Assembly (NCBI GenBank): GCA_037042185.1
Contig: JAXQJY010000033.1
Coordinates: 2,232,001 to 2,296,000 of the forward strand
DNA: 64,000 bases
Direction of reading: 5' to 3'
From: Sordariomycetes sp. S80-01Y
Taxonomy: Eukaryota; Ascomycota; Sordariomycetes
In this document: positions 1 to 10,700 of the stretch, in pieces
Layout of the letters: each line of letters starts with the position of its first letter
Position numbering within the stretch: position 1 is the first letter of the stretch
Translations under genes and position numbers: made by a program
The notes under the pieces: generated by a model
Seen by the model: the letters and a program-made list of their open reading frames with translations, nothing else
Told to the model about the DNA's origin: nothing
The model's database searches: none

Positions 1-1069
1 AGGCCTTAGCCACAACTTCCTTCAGGACGTTTTTGACACAAAAGTACCTCGAAATCTGAACGATGCGGACCTGTTTCCTGGATCAACCGAGCCTGTGTCT
101 TCTCGTGACGGACCGACCGAGATGGCCTTCGTTCTAATAAGCAACCGACTTGCACAGTTCATGGTCTCTGAAAGAACAAGAATGGGCTTCGAGGCAGCCC
201 TTCTCGGCCAGAGCAAGCCTGGGGAGCAGGGAGAGCCCCAGGTCGACGGAGCTTTGTTGGAGAAGTACCGTGGAATCGCTAAAGAGCTGGACGAAGACCT
301 GCGAGAGATCGAACGAAAGTACTGCGACCCCTCCGCCGGCGGGGCACATAGCGCTGCCCTTGTCATTAGACCAATGATTGGCACCAAACTCCAGGAGATG
401 CTGGTTCCTATGAAGCAACAGCCAGAATGGGGCACTGAGATCTTCGGACCGAAAGATAACCTCTTCAAGATCGTGCTTATGAATAATGAGCACAATACCG
501 ACGCCTATGAGCGAATGGCTCAGCATGGATTCTTGTGGTTTGTAAAGATGCACTTCCAGCTCGACGTCTTCGCGGTTCTCACTGGTCAGCTGGTGAAGCG
601 TCCTACTGGGTCGCTCTCTGACCGAGCTTGGGGCGTTGTCGGGAAGATTTACCAGTTTCAGCCCGAATTGTTCGACGTGGCGCAGAAACAGTATGCTGCG
701 CAGGCGCAGTTCACATTGAAGGCCTGGAGAGCAAGGGAACAGGCCTTTGCCTCTTGTGGGCAACACATCGAGACACCGCCCTTCATCGCTCGACTCCGAG
801 AATGTTTGCCCTCATACGACTCGCGGTCCTCAACCGCCGTATCCGCCACTCCACCATCGGCAACCCAGACGCAGCAGCCTATCAACGACCTCGATCAATT
901 CCTCGGCGGCTATCTCGACGTTTCGTCCCTGAACTGGGATATGTGGGGGGACACGGCTAACACGCAAAGTACGAGCAACAACAACCAGATCTCAGCGACC
1001 TTTTTTGGAGGTTTCGGCCTAGGGAATATGAGCAACATGAGCAACATGGGTGGTCATGGTCAAATGTAA
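1..1069 (+). CDS. Zn(II)2Cys6-type transcription factor, C-terminal part (5' end outside window)
   Basis: An open frame runs from the window edge (first full codon at base 2) to a TAA at 1067-1069, giving about 355 residues. No start codon is needed inside the window; the frame is open upstream of the first ATG. The stretch 'NLNDADLFPG' followed by 'PTEMAFVLISNRLAQF' matches the conserved segment of the fungal-specific transcription factor (Fungal_trans) domain that lies C-terminal to the zinc cluster. The tail is rich in Asn, Ser, Gly and Met ('NMSNMSNMGG'), as in many activator tails. The DNA-binding cluster itself is not in the window, so the assignment rests on the regulatory domain only. 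Target genes cannot be inferred. Confidence 0.7.
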   Translation, partial: GLSHNFLQDVFDTKVPRNLNDADLFPGSTEPVSSRDGPTEMAFVLISNRLAQFMVSERTRMGFEAALLGQSKPGEQGEPQVDGALLEKYRGIAKELDEDLREIERKYCDPSAGGAHSAALVIRPMIGTKLQEMLVPMKQQPEWGTEIFGPKDNLFKIVLMNNEHNTDAYERMAQHGFLWFVKMHFQLDVFAVLTGQLVKRPTGSLSDRAWGVVGKIYQFQPELFDVAQKQYAAQAQFTLKAWRAREQAFASCGQHIETPPFIARLRECLPSYDSRSSTAVSATPPSATQTQQPINDLDQFLGGYLDVSSLNWDMWGDTANTQSTSNNNQISATFFGGFGLGNMSNMSNMGGHGQM

Positions 1070-1537
1070 CAACATGATGGAACAGGGAATGGCGTTCAAC
1101 AAGGGCCTCACGAGATTGGAGTGTAGGCTACGTTAGAAAGGGGTGTTATTCATGATCTCTCCACTATGTGGACACTCCCCCATCTGTATTTGTACTCATT
1201 ACAAAGGACATCTCCACGGAGTATGGTTCACGATCGGCACGAATCGCAACTACAATCGACATTTGAACTCGAATGTTCTGCAAAGGGATTGATGTTTGAT
1301 ATCTGGTCTCAGTGACGTCTTTCGAACCGGCTATTCTAAAGCTACCTTCTCTAAGCTGAGGTCTTTGTGAACATCCCTGTTTCCAGACTCACATTTCCTC
1401 ACCTTTCATTTCAGCCCGCGCAGCTGAGGCTGATCCGCTGGGGTCCTTCAAGCGACTGGTCCTGTGCCGTTCATCTCTTCACCCCCAGATTAGGTTCACG
1501 AACAGGTTGACCGTGCGTGCTGAACGCTCCCAAACTC
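1070..1537. other. Intergenic, no gene seen
   Basis: This stretch lies between the 3' end of the plus-strand regulator and the 3' end of a minus-strand gene, so it should hold two facing 3' UTRs. I see no coding-like frame or structured element. Confidence 0.5.
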
Positions 1538-1990
1538 TCAACCATGGTAGGCAAAGTCCCTGCCCACTGTCATCCCTGCTTCCAGATTGAGCTCGACAGG
1601 ATTCTGCGCCAGCGGATTTGCACCTGCAGTGTCGGGGGCAGAGCCCGCCGCATCAGGAGACTCCCTTTCGTTCGCGGGCACGGGAGGTGGCAACAGCACG
1701 TTGGGCCGCAGAGGCCCGTTGGCGAAGCCGTGGACAGGGCCGTTTCCATTGATATCATGGATACCGTCCGGTGCTTCAATCCGCTGGCGCCGCTGCAGCT
1801 GAATAGCCTCGATGCGTAGCCGGTTAGCTTTCTCCAGACGTTGGTTCTTGATGATGCAGTGGGTGATGGGGAGCGCCAAGACGAGAGCGCCGGCAATGAT
1901 GATTGCGATGAGGACGAAGATCATGCCTGCCGTGGAAATGCAGGTGCCAAAGATACCTTTGCACTCATTGTCCGCAGAAGAGGACGCCAT
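1538..1990 (-). CDS. Small single-pass membrane protein (150 aa), unknown function
   Basis: A single-exon frame of 150 residues. Residues about 19-41 form one strongly hydrophobic helix ('GMIFVLIAIIIAGALVLALP'), preceded by a short N-terminus with two Cys and followed by a basic, glutamine-rich stretch ('IIKNQRLEKANRLRIEAIQL') and a Pro/Ala/Asn-rich tail. This predicts a type III or signal-anchor protein with a cytosolic tail by the positive-inside rule. No family was recognised. It is the first of three short minus-strand genes in a row that each encode one transmembrane helix (next at 2479 and 3284). The start was chosen as the first ATG of the frame, just ahead of the helix. Confidence 0.6.
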   Translation of the reverse strand: MASSSADNECKGIFGTCISTAGMIFVLIAIIIAGALVLALPITHCIIKNQRLEKANRLRIEAIQLQRRQRIEAPDGIHDINGNGPVHGFANGPLRPNVLLPPPVPANERESPDAAGSAPDTAGANPLAQNPVELNLEAGMTVGRDFAYHG

Positions 1991-2478
1991 CCTGGCGGAA
2001 TCGCTGGGGCTTGGTAAGTGATCGTAGGACTGGGGAGAGCTGTTGCCGGCTTGGGCTGATGCAAAGGGAAAATTACGGAAAGGGAAAGAGGTGAGACTGG
2101 AAAAAGGAGCGAGCTATCAAGTACAAGACCTTCATCACTTGTTCGAAACTTGTTTTAGGAACACGTGGAGCGCATGCTGTTTTCAAGAACTGCTGTCGAG
2201 CGTGTGATTCACGGGGGTGTTTTCCAATAGGTATTGACGCACGAATCATTTGGATTGACTTAAAAATCCCTGAAGCTGGGTGCTCTCTGAGCTTGAGATG
2301 ATAAGTGCGTCTAAAACGATGTGTTCCCGAGAGACCGTCCCGCTTCCAATTCCATTAAAAGAGTCCTCGAAGTTTGGCCCATTGCCACTGTCCCCAGTCA
2401 ATCTGATATCCCTTCATGACCCTTCGGGCGATCCAAAATAGTAACTGCCAAGTGTGTGCCATAAACCGTTTTTGTCAC
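1991..2478. other. Intergenic, no gene seen
   Basis: This is the likely promoter of the minus-strand gene ending at 1538 plus the 3' region of the next one. No coding-like frame was found. Confidence 0.4.
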
Positions 2479-2838
2479 TCAGTCTTGGTCAACGTCCCAT
2501 GCCACCTCCCCCTCCATGAAGCAGTCGATAATCCAGCACCCAAGGAGAACGACAGCCGCAAACAGAATTAAGACGAGGAAGCCGAGAAAAGCAGGACGGA
2601 AGAATCGCCAGATCCTCAGTATTGTTGCTGTCACTGCAGTGTTGCTCTTTCCCGCGAAGCGCTTGTATCCGATGGCCGGGGCGTTCGCTTGTCGAGTCGG
2701 GTACTTTCCGAGTTCGATGTCCGTATTGAATGAATCGTCGGCCTGGACCCTATGAATAGGAGAGCCCCTGATTGCCACCGAACGAGGGGTGGTTATCATC
2801 GTAGAAGCTGGCGATTTGGATTGAAGGCGTTGAGACAT
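2479..2838 (-). CDS. Small C-terminally anchored membrane protein (119 aa), unknown function
   Basis: The frame is open further upstream to 3006, but the added residues look non-coding, so the start is placed at the ATG read at 2838 ('MSQRLQSKSP'). The protein has a polar, Ser/Arg-rich N-terminus and one hydrophobic helix at about residues 85-107 ('AFLGFLVLILFAAVVLLGCW'), flanked by an Arg/Phe-rich segment. The tail is short and acidic. The layout, with a cytosolic head and a helix near the C-terminus, suggests a tail-anchored protein. No family was recognised. It sits between two other small one-helix genes on the same strand. Confidence 0.5.
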   Translation of the reverse strand: MSQRLQSKSPASTMITTPRSVAIRGSPIHRVQADDSFNTDIELGKYPTRQANAPAIGYKRFAGKSNTAVTATILRIWRFFRPAFLGFLVLILFAAVVLLGCWIIDCFMEGEVAWDVDQD

Positions 2839-3283
2839 TGGATAATATGGGGATTTGGGGAATTGATGGTAGCGATTTGATTGATGCAAGCACGGAACAG
2901 GATCGAGAAGATTGTATAGGGACAGTTCTATATATGGCCTCACGTCAAATGTGTCGTGTGGCCTTTCCAACGTTAACCTTCGACGGCCTCTTACACAGAG
3001 CAACATTGGCTCAGAGTAAGCACCTACGGGTCATCAGACGTTTTTGAGCTCAACAAAGTGGTTTATTGAATGAATTGATAACTCAGTACTCATAAGTGTC
3101 ATGTATAGGATCTGGAATTCACCCTCTTCGCGAAACTTGTCTTGACGATGCAGGTGTACCTACGAAAGGACCCCGTTCACTACAGCACTCTACACGTGGG
3201 AATGGAAAATGTTGGATGTGGCTGGATACCCAAAAAAATCTAAACTCTGAACTAAAGAAGAAAGACTGACCTTGATTCTAGAT
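2839..3283. other. Intergenic, no gene seen
   Basis: Spacer between two small minus-strand genes. It contains AT-rich stretches but no coding-like frame beyond the upstream extension of the 2479-2838 gene. Confidence 0.4.
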
Positions 3284-3505
3284 TTAGGCAGTTCCATGCT
3301 GAGAAAGCCAGATTCCAAACCCCGTCAAAATACCGGCAAGCAACGCTAGAATGACAGCTGCGAGTATAACAACCTGGGTAGAGAATTTTCTAATAGGAAG
3401 CTTCCTCCAGGCTCTCGGCTGTCGAGATTCGACGTCAAGGCGCTCGAGCATGATGTTTTCGAACGGACCATCATTGTGATGGCGGGCGTCGTTGGTGGGT
3501 GCCAT
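3284..3505 (-). CDS. Very small C-terminally anchored membrane protein (73 aa), unknown function
   Basis: A 73-residue frame with a charged head ('MLERLDVESRQPRAWRKLP') and one hydrophobic helix at about residues 44-67 ('TQVVILAAVILALLAGILTG'), then a six-residue tail. This is the arrangement of a tail-anchored protein. It would be missed by annotation with a 100-residue cutoff. Support is the clean start, the amphipathic basic flank before the helix, and the neighbouring genes of the same design. No homologue is recognised. Confidence 0.45.
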   Translation of the reverse strand: MAPTNDARHHNDGPFENIMLERLDVESRQPRAWRKLPIRKFSTQVVILAAVILALLAGILTGFGIWLSQHGTA

Positions 3506-3811
3506 ATTGGTGCTGAATATTGATGAATGAGGCGACGCAAGGTGGTAGAGCAGTCTTGATCGTAGGAAGCTTCTTATGTACGAACAAAAAAGTATAAGAA
3601 TCTGATGTATTGCTCATGTTTCGGGAAACAGCTTCTTTGTTCCCAAGCTGGCTGCGAACAATGGCTTTGTTCACTGCTCACCACCCCCTTTCCGCATGAC
3701 TGGTGTGTGCTCGCACGAAGGCGCTAGTTATCCCAAGAAATTCTATGATCAACGGAAACATGGAGGATGCTGTTGTAAGAGCATCTAATTAGCTCTGGAA
3801 AACTTGGCCTC

Positions 3812-4191
3812 TTACCGGCACTGAGTGTAGCCTTCTGCGGGATGAATCCACTCATGGTAGGGTCCTCTGTGCTTTTTCTTACAAATGGGCATTGTTGTGT
3901 CACGTCGACATTGTTCGATTCGAGCCCGGAGTGTCAGAGGGTCTGGACGCGAAAGAGAAGTATTTTCACGCTCACTACAGCTGCTCCCGTAGGGTTTGCC
4001 GGCCCCAGAGCACTGGAACTCTTCTCCATCTGCGCACACGCAACTTTGTTCCTTTGTGGACGTGTATTCTCCTATAGAGCTGCACATTGAGGGCTGCCCA
4101 CAACAAAAAGTTGTTGCTCTAAGGGCTGGTTCGTCGTCGTATTATTGATGGGCGACAGACACTCCGCTGGCAACAACGTCAGTAGGTACAT
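3812..4191 (-). CDS. Possible small cysteine-rich secreted protein, exon structure unresolved
   Basis: On the minus strand the frame ending at 3812 reads upstream to about 4140 and carries closely spaced cysteines: 'TTFCCGQPSMCSS', 'QSCVCADGEEFQC' and 'GKPYGSSCSE', with more near the end. The frame is closed upstream by a stop, so an intron must precede it if it is real. A hydrophobic start ('MYLLTLLPAEC') is found at 4191 in another frame with several possible short introns between, but none of the joins is convincing. The Cys spacing resembles small secreted proteins of plant-associated fungi; this is an inference from composition. It could also be a chance frame. Confidence 0.3.
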
Positions 4192-4953
4192 CGACGATGA
4201 TGGCCACTGAGGGTTATCGGGCACTATACTGGGGATATATACTGCGTGGCCTCGGGTCCTTTCACGTTTCTCTAGATGCATACGTGGTGAATAACATGTG
4301 TTGCGAACGCCGTGGAATTGCAAGGATAAGGCACGTGGCACAAGAACAACGAAGCGTTATCGGCGGGAGAAGAGTACAGCTGGACTTGGATAGGCTTGGT
4401 GTTTTCTTTGACAGCGCTCACATGCATAGTGAGGCATGCTTAAGATTTGAGAACAGTCAAGAAGAAGAATACGCTCGTCACTAAAGCAATGATCCTAGAG
4501 GATGAAATGTAGATCTCAAAAATGAAACGACACCTAGACGGGAAAACCAGATGTCGAGATTAACGACGGATCAATTCCTCTCCAAACGCCAACAAGCCCA
4601 AGAGCTTACCGCGCCACCATCAGCATCGCGCAACCGAAGTCGCGCAGCTCACGGCGACGGGCGGACGTTCGTGACTATCTGGAGAGGAAGGAAAAACAGG
4701 CAGAGCCAAATTTCGCGATGATGCGTTTTGGCCTACCGGAGCCTTAGTCATCTGCACGTGACGTTGTTCGGGCGAGCCGATGAGGAATTCGCGCCAGGTG
4801 ATTGGTCGCGTCTCTACCGAGGATCTCCGACGACCTCAACTTCCGAAGCTCGAGACATCATCGACGACCGAGGATTTCCCTTGACAAACGACAAGCGACG
4901 AGGCGACGACTGAGACGCACAGCGACGCAGCGCTCCACACCGACCGACTCAAC
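4192..4953. other. Intergenic, includes the SDH3 promoter
   Basis: No coding-like frame was found. The last 250 bases before the SDH3 start are rich in CGA-type triplets and hold the expected promoter and 5' leader of that gene. No TATA box was seen. Confidence 0.4.
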
Positions 4954-5606
4954 ATGATTGCACAAAGGGTTGGCGTCGCTGCCGCGCGCGGTACGTTTGG
5001 ATGACAGCACGTGGGAGGCCATCGCTAACTAGGACCCAGGCGCGACGAAGCCGTTCATGGCGCAGAACATGCCCAGGCTTGCTCTGGCTGCTCGCATCCA
5101 CACGACGCAATCAAAGTACGACCGAAGCAGCACGGCTGAAGGCTTAAGCTAACCACGGCAGGTCCATCGATACCGCGAAGCTCACCCCCACCGAAGGCAA
5201 CGACATCCTCGCCAAGCAGCGTCTCAACCGCCCGATCGCGCCCCATCTGGGCATCTATAAGCTCAACCAGTCCTGGTTCGGCCACTCCGCCTGGACCCGT
5301 ATCACCGGCTGCACCCTCTCCGGCGCCGCGTACGTCTACTTCACATCGTACCTCGTCGCTCCCCTGTTCGGCTGGCACATCGAGAGCGCCGCGTTGGCCG
5401 AGTCCTTCGCCAACATGCCCGCCGTGGTGAACCACGGAATCAAGTTCTTGCTGGGCTTCCCCTTCTCCTACCACTTCATCAACGGCTGCAGGCATCTGGT
5501 CTTCGACTTGGGCAAGGGCTTTGACAAGGCGACTATTGTGAAGACGGAGACCGTGACATGGGTTGCCAGCGCTCTGGGCGCTCTGTTCCTTGCGTTTGGT
5601 CTGTAA
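4954..5606 (+). CDS. SDH3: Succinate dehydrogenase cytochrome b560 subunit (complex II membrane anchor)
   Basis: Three exons (4954-4990, 5040-5115, 5162-5606) join in phase to 185 residues. The first residues form an Arg/Ala-rich mitochondrial presequence. The body carries the SDHC hallmark 'RLNRPIAPHLGIYK', then 'HSAWTRITG', where Ser and Arg correspond to the ubiquinone-site pair of the family, and 'YHFINGCRHLVFD', where the first His corresponds to the haem b axial ligand. Three transmembrane helices follow the usual order. The protein anchors the flavoprotein/iron-sulfur dimer in the inner mitochondrial membrane and forms the quinone site. The usual Ser of the 'SPHL' motif is Ala here. 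The gene converges with TAF6, only 130 bases away. Confidence 0.92.
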
Positions 5607-5736
5607 GGGTTTCATAGGGGTCAGGGAATAGGAGTTTGAGTGTTGTAGAAGTATCGGCCTAGAATGGCTCAATTTAAGTTCATATGTCTACCGTGACCAC
5701 CCTTTCAACGCCATACGCCTGCTCGCATAACCTCCC

Positions 5737-7125
5737 TTAACCCAAAGTCCGAGCGTCCAAAACAGCTGATATTAATTGCTTGTTGTTGGTGGCCGCAATC
5801 TTTTCTCCCAGGATGGGTCCAATCCATCCACTCAATTCCGACTTTTCCGTGTCGCTTACATCCCCACGCACCCCGTTGATGCTTTGGTCGTCGCGCTGAG
5901 CTAGCGACGCTATCGCCTGCAACAAGCCCTGGATGAGCATCTCGTATTCGATCGAACCCTCTGACTTTTCCTTCAGGGGCTGCAGCAGGTGCTGGTCGAA
6001 GTCTTTCAGATTCCGCAGCACCAAGACCCTGATAGCCTCTGACCCTCCAGCTTCGAGCAGACCCTGAATAGCTCCATACAGCACAGCAGGTGGTTTCGAC
6101 GGATCCAAGAAGTACTTGAGGCAGGTGCGCGTGAGCTTAGGTCGCAACAGCGTGTTCGACGCCGCGTACTTGCGGGCGATGCGTCCGACCAGCGATGCGG
6201 CCAGCAGACGCAGGTTGTACTGCTCCTTCAGCGCCTCTGAGTCATCCTCTGTGCCCAGCTTGCGTGCCATGAGACAGGTGAGAACTGGCGCCGACAGCGG
6301 GCTGGCGTACGGATCAAGGAACAAGGTCTTGTTCTCGATCAAGGCGTTCGTGAGCTCCATCATCTGCTTAAGGGTGAATGTGTCGTCGAGGTTGTGTGTG
6401 ACACGGTCCATGATGAAGTTGATGAAGTACGGGATAAGCTGGTGTAGACCTGGATCGTCTCGCACGGAGCCCAGAGCTGCTTGTCTGAGTCGAACTACTT
6501 CTTCGTCCGGGTTGTCGTCGAGGATAGCCGCTTGGATCTTGTCGAAGTAGAGGATCAGCTCTTTGCTGACGATGTGCTTGATCAGCGGCTTCATCGATGG
6601 GTTGTCGTTTCCAGCCAGTGCTGCGAGCGCAGGGTTCGCGCCGGGGCCCTTGGGGAGCAACTCTTGTGCACGCGAATCCACCGAGGTTGGGTTCTGGGGG
6701 ATTGACGGCTGCACGCCTTCGATAGCCAGCCAGTGCGCAGTCAAGCTCATGTCGCGTGGCACCTTGGGCAGCGGGGCGTTGATGAGCTTCTCGAAATCCA
6801 CCTCTTCATCTTCAATGTAGAACAACGGCTGGCCCGGGCCCATGCTCGCCTCGCCAAACCGAAGCGGTCGCGTCGAATCGTAGCCGTACAGGGGCTCGGC
6901 GTCAAGAACCTTGAGCGCGAGCGAAATGTCGTTGACGGTCATTGTAGTCCGACGCGCCGCGCGCATGAGGCGGAGGGCTTCGATGATTACTTGGCCGATT
7001 CGGTATTCGACATCTTGGGTGAGCGCCTTGAGGGCCTCTTCGCCGAGGGAGCTGATGCCCACGGACTCGGCGACATCCTTGATGTTCTCTGGGTTCCAGA
7101 GGAGCTTGGCCTCTCCAGTCGCCAT
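5737..7125 (-). CDS. TAF6: TFIID/SAGA subunit TAF6
   Basis: A single exon of 462 residues. The start is the ATG at 7125 ('[16 protein letters not shown]'), as the frame upstream of it is low-complexity and non-conserved. Residues about 5-70 are the TAF histone fold ('[19 protein letters not shown]', '[20 protein letters not shown]'), which pairs with TAF9. The motif '[13 protein letters not shown]' follows as in all TAF6 proteins, and the C-terminal half is the helical HEAT-repeat TAF6_C region. It acts in the nucleus as a shared subunit of TFIID and SAGA for promoter recognition. The length is typical of ascomycete TAF6. There is no intron, and the 3' end faces SDH3. Confidence 0.93.
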   Translation of the reverse strand: MATGEAKLLWNPENIKDVAESVGISSLGEEALKALTQDVEYRIGQVIIEALRLMRAARRTTMTVNDISLALKVLDAEPLYGYDSTRPLRFGEASMGPGQPLFYIEDEEVDFEKLINAPLPKVPRDMSLTAHWLAIEGVQPSIPQNPTSVDSRAQELLPKGPGANPALAALAGNDNPSMKPLIKHIVSKELILYFDKIQAAILDDNPDEEVVRLRQAALGSVRDDPGLHQLIPYFINFIMDRVTHNLDDTFTLKQMMELTNALIENKTLFLDPYASPLSAPVLTCLMARKLGTEDDSEALKEQYNLRLLAASLVGRIARKYAASNTLLRPKLTRTCLKYFLDPSKPPAVLYGAIQGLLEAGGSEAIRVLVLRNLKDFDQHLLQPLKEKSEGSIEYEMLIQGLLQAIASLAQRDDQSINGVRGDVSDTEKSELSGWIGPILGEKIAATNNKQLISAVLDARTLG

Positions 7126-7704
7126 GGCGGGTTTGCGGGGGAGCTGGACGTGGTTGATGGAGGAGCTACCTGATGCAGGAACAAGGCTGAGGTGAGGTCG
7201 TGTTGATGTGGGGTGCACCGCCACACGGCATAAAAGCCAGCCACGCCCAACATAGCACCCCACTACTATAGTACTATAGGTACTAATTAAGATACTGTGA
7301 GTCTTTGTCAACTTGCATGTTCAGGCCTCCCTAGCCATTCCGTTCATAGATTGCCTGAGAAAGAGGGACATGACTTACGTCAAGAGTTCCACATGCGTCA
7401 TCTCTGGTGGGACCAGCCTCAGCACAGAAGGTCGCTTACAATATTTGCTCCCAGCTCTCACATTCTAAAAAACGTCATGTCAACGGAGTTGTAGTTCGAT
7501 GTAAGGCCGGGATTTATTATGCGGGTACCATTGAGGCTAGATGAGGGAGTCTTTCGTTCTGAGCCTCGATAGTCATGCAATTGACTCCCGATGTTCAGAG
7601 ACTGTTGACGTTACTTAGATTGGACACAGAGCAGGATGCGTGTGGCTTTACACGCAACACTACACCGATGCGTCTGAAGTAATTTCTACAGCTGACCGCT
7701 TTTC
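7126..7704. other. Intergenic, TAF6 promoter and downstream gene 3' region
   Basis: About 580 bases without a coding-like frame. The bases next to 7126 are the TAF6 leader; the far end is the 3' region of the hydrolase-CorA gene. Confidence 0.4.
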
Positions 7705-10700
7705 TCACTTGCGTCCGCTATCTCGACTCTTCCCTTTGCCGCTTGTCCTCTTTCTCACCACATCGCCGCCCTTCTTCCGATTGACCTCTGGAATCTGGTA
7801 GCCCCTCTCCCTCTCCAATCTATGCCTCTCCCAAAAATCGCTGGCCTCTTTCTTCACACCCCTCCGCTCCTCGGCGGTCTTGCCTTTTCTGTTCTGCCTC
7901 CTCCTTGCCTCCTGTCTCTGCCTATGCTTCTCCATCAGCGGCCCAAGCGTAGCATCGTAGAGCCGTGAAGTGACCTCTATGCAGAACTCTTTGAATGAAA
8001 GTAGAACTCGTCGGACGCGCGTGCTGAAGGCCGTGACGAGCGATATGACGATCAAGCCTGCGCTGGCAGGCAGGCTGATGGCGCCGATAAAGCCGAGGGT
8101 CGGGAGACCTTCGCCCTCCCATTCCTTGGCGTTCATGCCAAACAGACCGGTAAAGAATGTCAAAGGCAGGAATATCACGGTGAAGACGGTGAAGATCATG
8201 ACACTTCTGCTCTGAGCACTCGCCAAGTCTGCGTGAAGTCTTGAAAGACGGACCTCGTCGACTTGGGATTGGCGTTGGACCATTTGCAGCAACTTGTCGT
8301 AGTCATCCCTCGTTGACCGCACGCGATCTGCCATGTCCAAAGTTCGGCGCTTGTAGCCGCCAACCATCCGGATAGCCTCATTGATGAACGCGCGTCCATG
8401 GTGCGTCTGGTTGTGAAGAGCCGGGGAATTGTACGCCGTAAGCATAGACGAAAGCACAGCATATTGTCGGTCGAATAGCTGAAGTAAAACTAATAGCTCG
8501 TCTTCAAGATCACGGAGCTCCAGGAGCGCTGACGTGTTGTCACGATTCTCCTGCTCAGCACGACGGCCCTCCTCCTTATGTCGGGCGCGAATAGAACCTT
8601 CCTTGTTCTCAACGGGCGTATAAGATGAAGCCTTATCCTTGAATCCCTCGACTCGGAATGTTTTCAGTGAATTTGTCAACTTCTCAGTCAATACACTGAT
8701 GGCTTCGTCAAAGATCCGGAAGACTTCCAAGTCAGGATGCGAGGCACGGTCCAGGAGTACGCTCACGGAGTGCAGTGCAGCTAGGGCTGCCAAATCGAAC
8801 GCGCTTTCACATTGACGTGTGAGGTCGACATTGACCTCATTGAAGATGCTATCGCGAAGGTCAGCCTGCTGGTAAAGGGGACCTTCAATAGGGTCACTCT
8901 CGCGCTTCGGGAAGAAGGAGAGGAGCGTATCGGAGTGAATGACCCAAAGCCACATCTGGTCAACCATGAGAACATTGCCATTGCGAACATCGTCGTCTTC
9001 AACCTCAGCTTCTTGTTCTCTTTCAAGCCCAATGAGGCGTTCTTTCCAGCTGCCGTGGCTGCCGTAGGACGCAGATCTGGAATTCAGAGAATGAGCGTAG
9101 AGGTCACGGCGATGTTCTCCATATCGACAGTCACGCTCTTTGGTAAGCTTGTAGAGCATCTGATCATCGTCTCTTCCACGAGTGTCCCGAAGTGATGGAT
9201 ATCCAAATTGATCCAACGTCCGGCGACAATTAATCGGCGGATCGTGACCCAGGAACTCCCAAATGACCTGAGTTTCCATAGAATCTGACTTTCCAACGCT
9301 TTCTGGAACAGGCCTCGCTCGACCTCGGGTCAGGCGGTCGAGGATAAGATCGCGCCGACGAATGAGGCGTTTGTAGGAGTCGAAGTGGAGATACGGCAGG
9401 AAGAGGCAGAGGGAGGTGGAATCCTGCATGGCCGGCGATAACATCGGCGTCGTTGAATGGCTTCGTGGTGAAACTTCTTCATCTTAGCATTGGACGCACT
9501 AGAGGTGACATATCCGTGAATAAGGAAACATCCGTCCAAGTCGAGGGAGTTCAGGGGTAAAAGTGGAGAAAAGGGGCCAGAACTTACACGTCCTCGGGCC
9601 TGTGAAGTAACATCCGGGCTTTGCAAAGTACGCGTAATGCTGTGAATGTCGGCCTCTAGTGTGTTTTGATGCCCAAAACTCATTGCTAAACAAAGCAGTG
9701 TAGTCCCTCTTGTACGACATTTGCAAGGTCTCAATGATTTTCTGCTAAGGTTAGTCAGTGGAGAGCGCGGCCATCACTTCAACGTACCTTGACCCAGGTT
9801 GGGTTATTGTACGGCAGGTGTACCCAGATGAATTTTCTTTCCTTGGCTTCGGGTCTTGAAAAAGCCACAGGAACCTCATCGACAATGACCTCGCTGGTTC
9901 GCCGCTTCGAATCCTTCGCAGTCTTTCGGACAGCCACGACAGCTTCAGGCAGCGCCGGGGAAGACTCGATGTCGTCGTCATCATCATCAAAGACAGCAGC
10001 TACCTCACCAGTAGTGCTTCTGCTCCGTTGCTGCGAGAATGGAGGGAAGTCGCGATACTCAAACTTGGATGATTGGTCGGACGTAGAGCGACCCATTGAC
10101 ATTATCGACCGTGGTCTTGTTGGCGGAGAAAGACGATCGACGGCCAGGTCTTGGTCGAAGTCAGCTCGAATGAGTGGCGAGGGGCGACGCATGGGGGTCG
10201 AGTAACGGGATGGCGTAGAGACACGACGGGCTGTGGTCATCGGAGCAGGCGATGATATGCGACGAATGCGCTGATGTTGAGGCGGGCCGTCGACAGGCCG
10301 TAGAATGGGAGATACCGGAGGCGACGCTGGGTTGAGGAGTTGGTTCTTAATGCCCAGACCCTCTCTTGACCTCAAAAACCGATGATCCTCTGGTACATCC
10401 TCGACCTCTTGCAGCCGATCGCTCAAGCATTCTTCAGGTCCTTTCCTGAGGAAGTCCTGCAGCGGCAGTCTTGTCGACCAAGCGCGCACAATCGGGTCAT
10501 CCTCGACAGCCGCATCTTCGAAGAAACCGTGTACTTCGACGGTAACTCTTTGCTCCAAGTTCAATGACCATCTCGCACCGCCGTTATCCTCGTCCTGTCG
10601 AACACTCGCATCCGCTCGACCTATCAACCCGCCGAGCTGGCGGAGGAACAGCCGCAGCGTATGAGCATTATGTCTTCCGAAGCTGGCGACGTTTGCGTGA

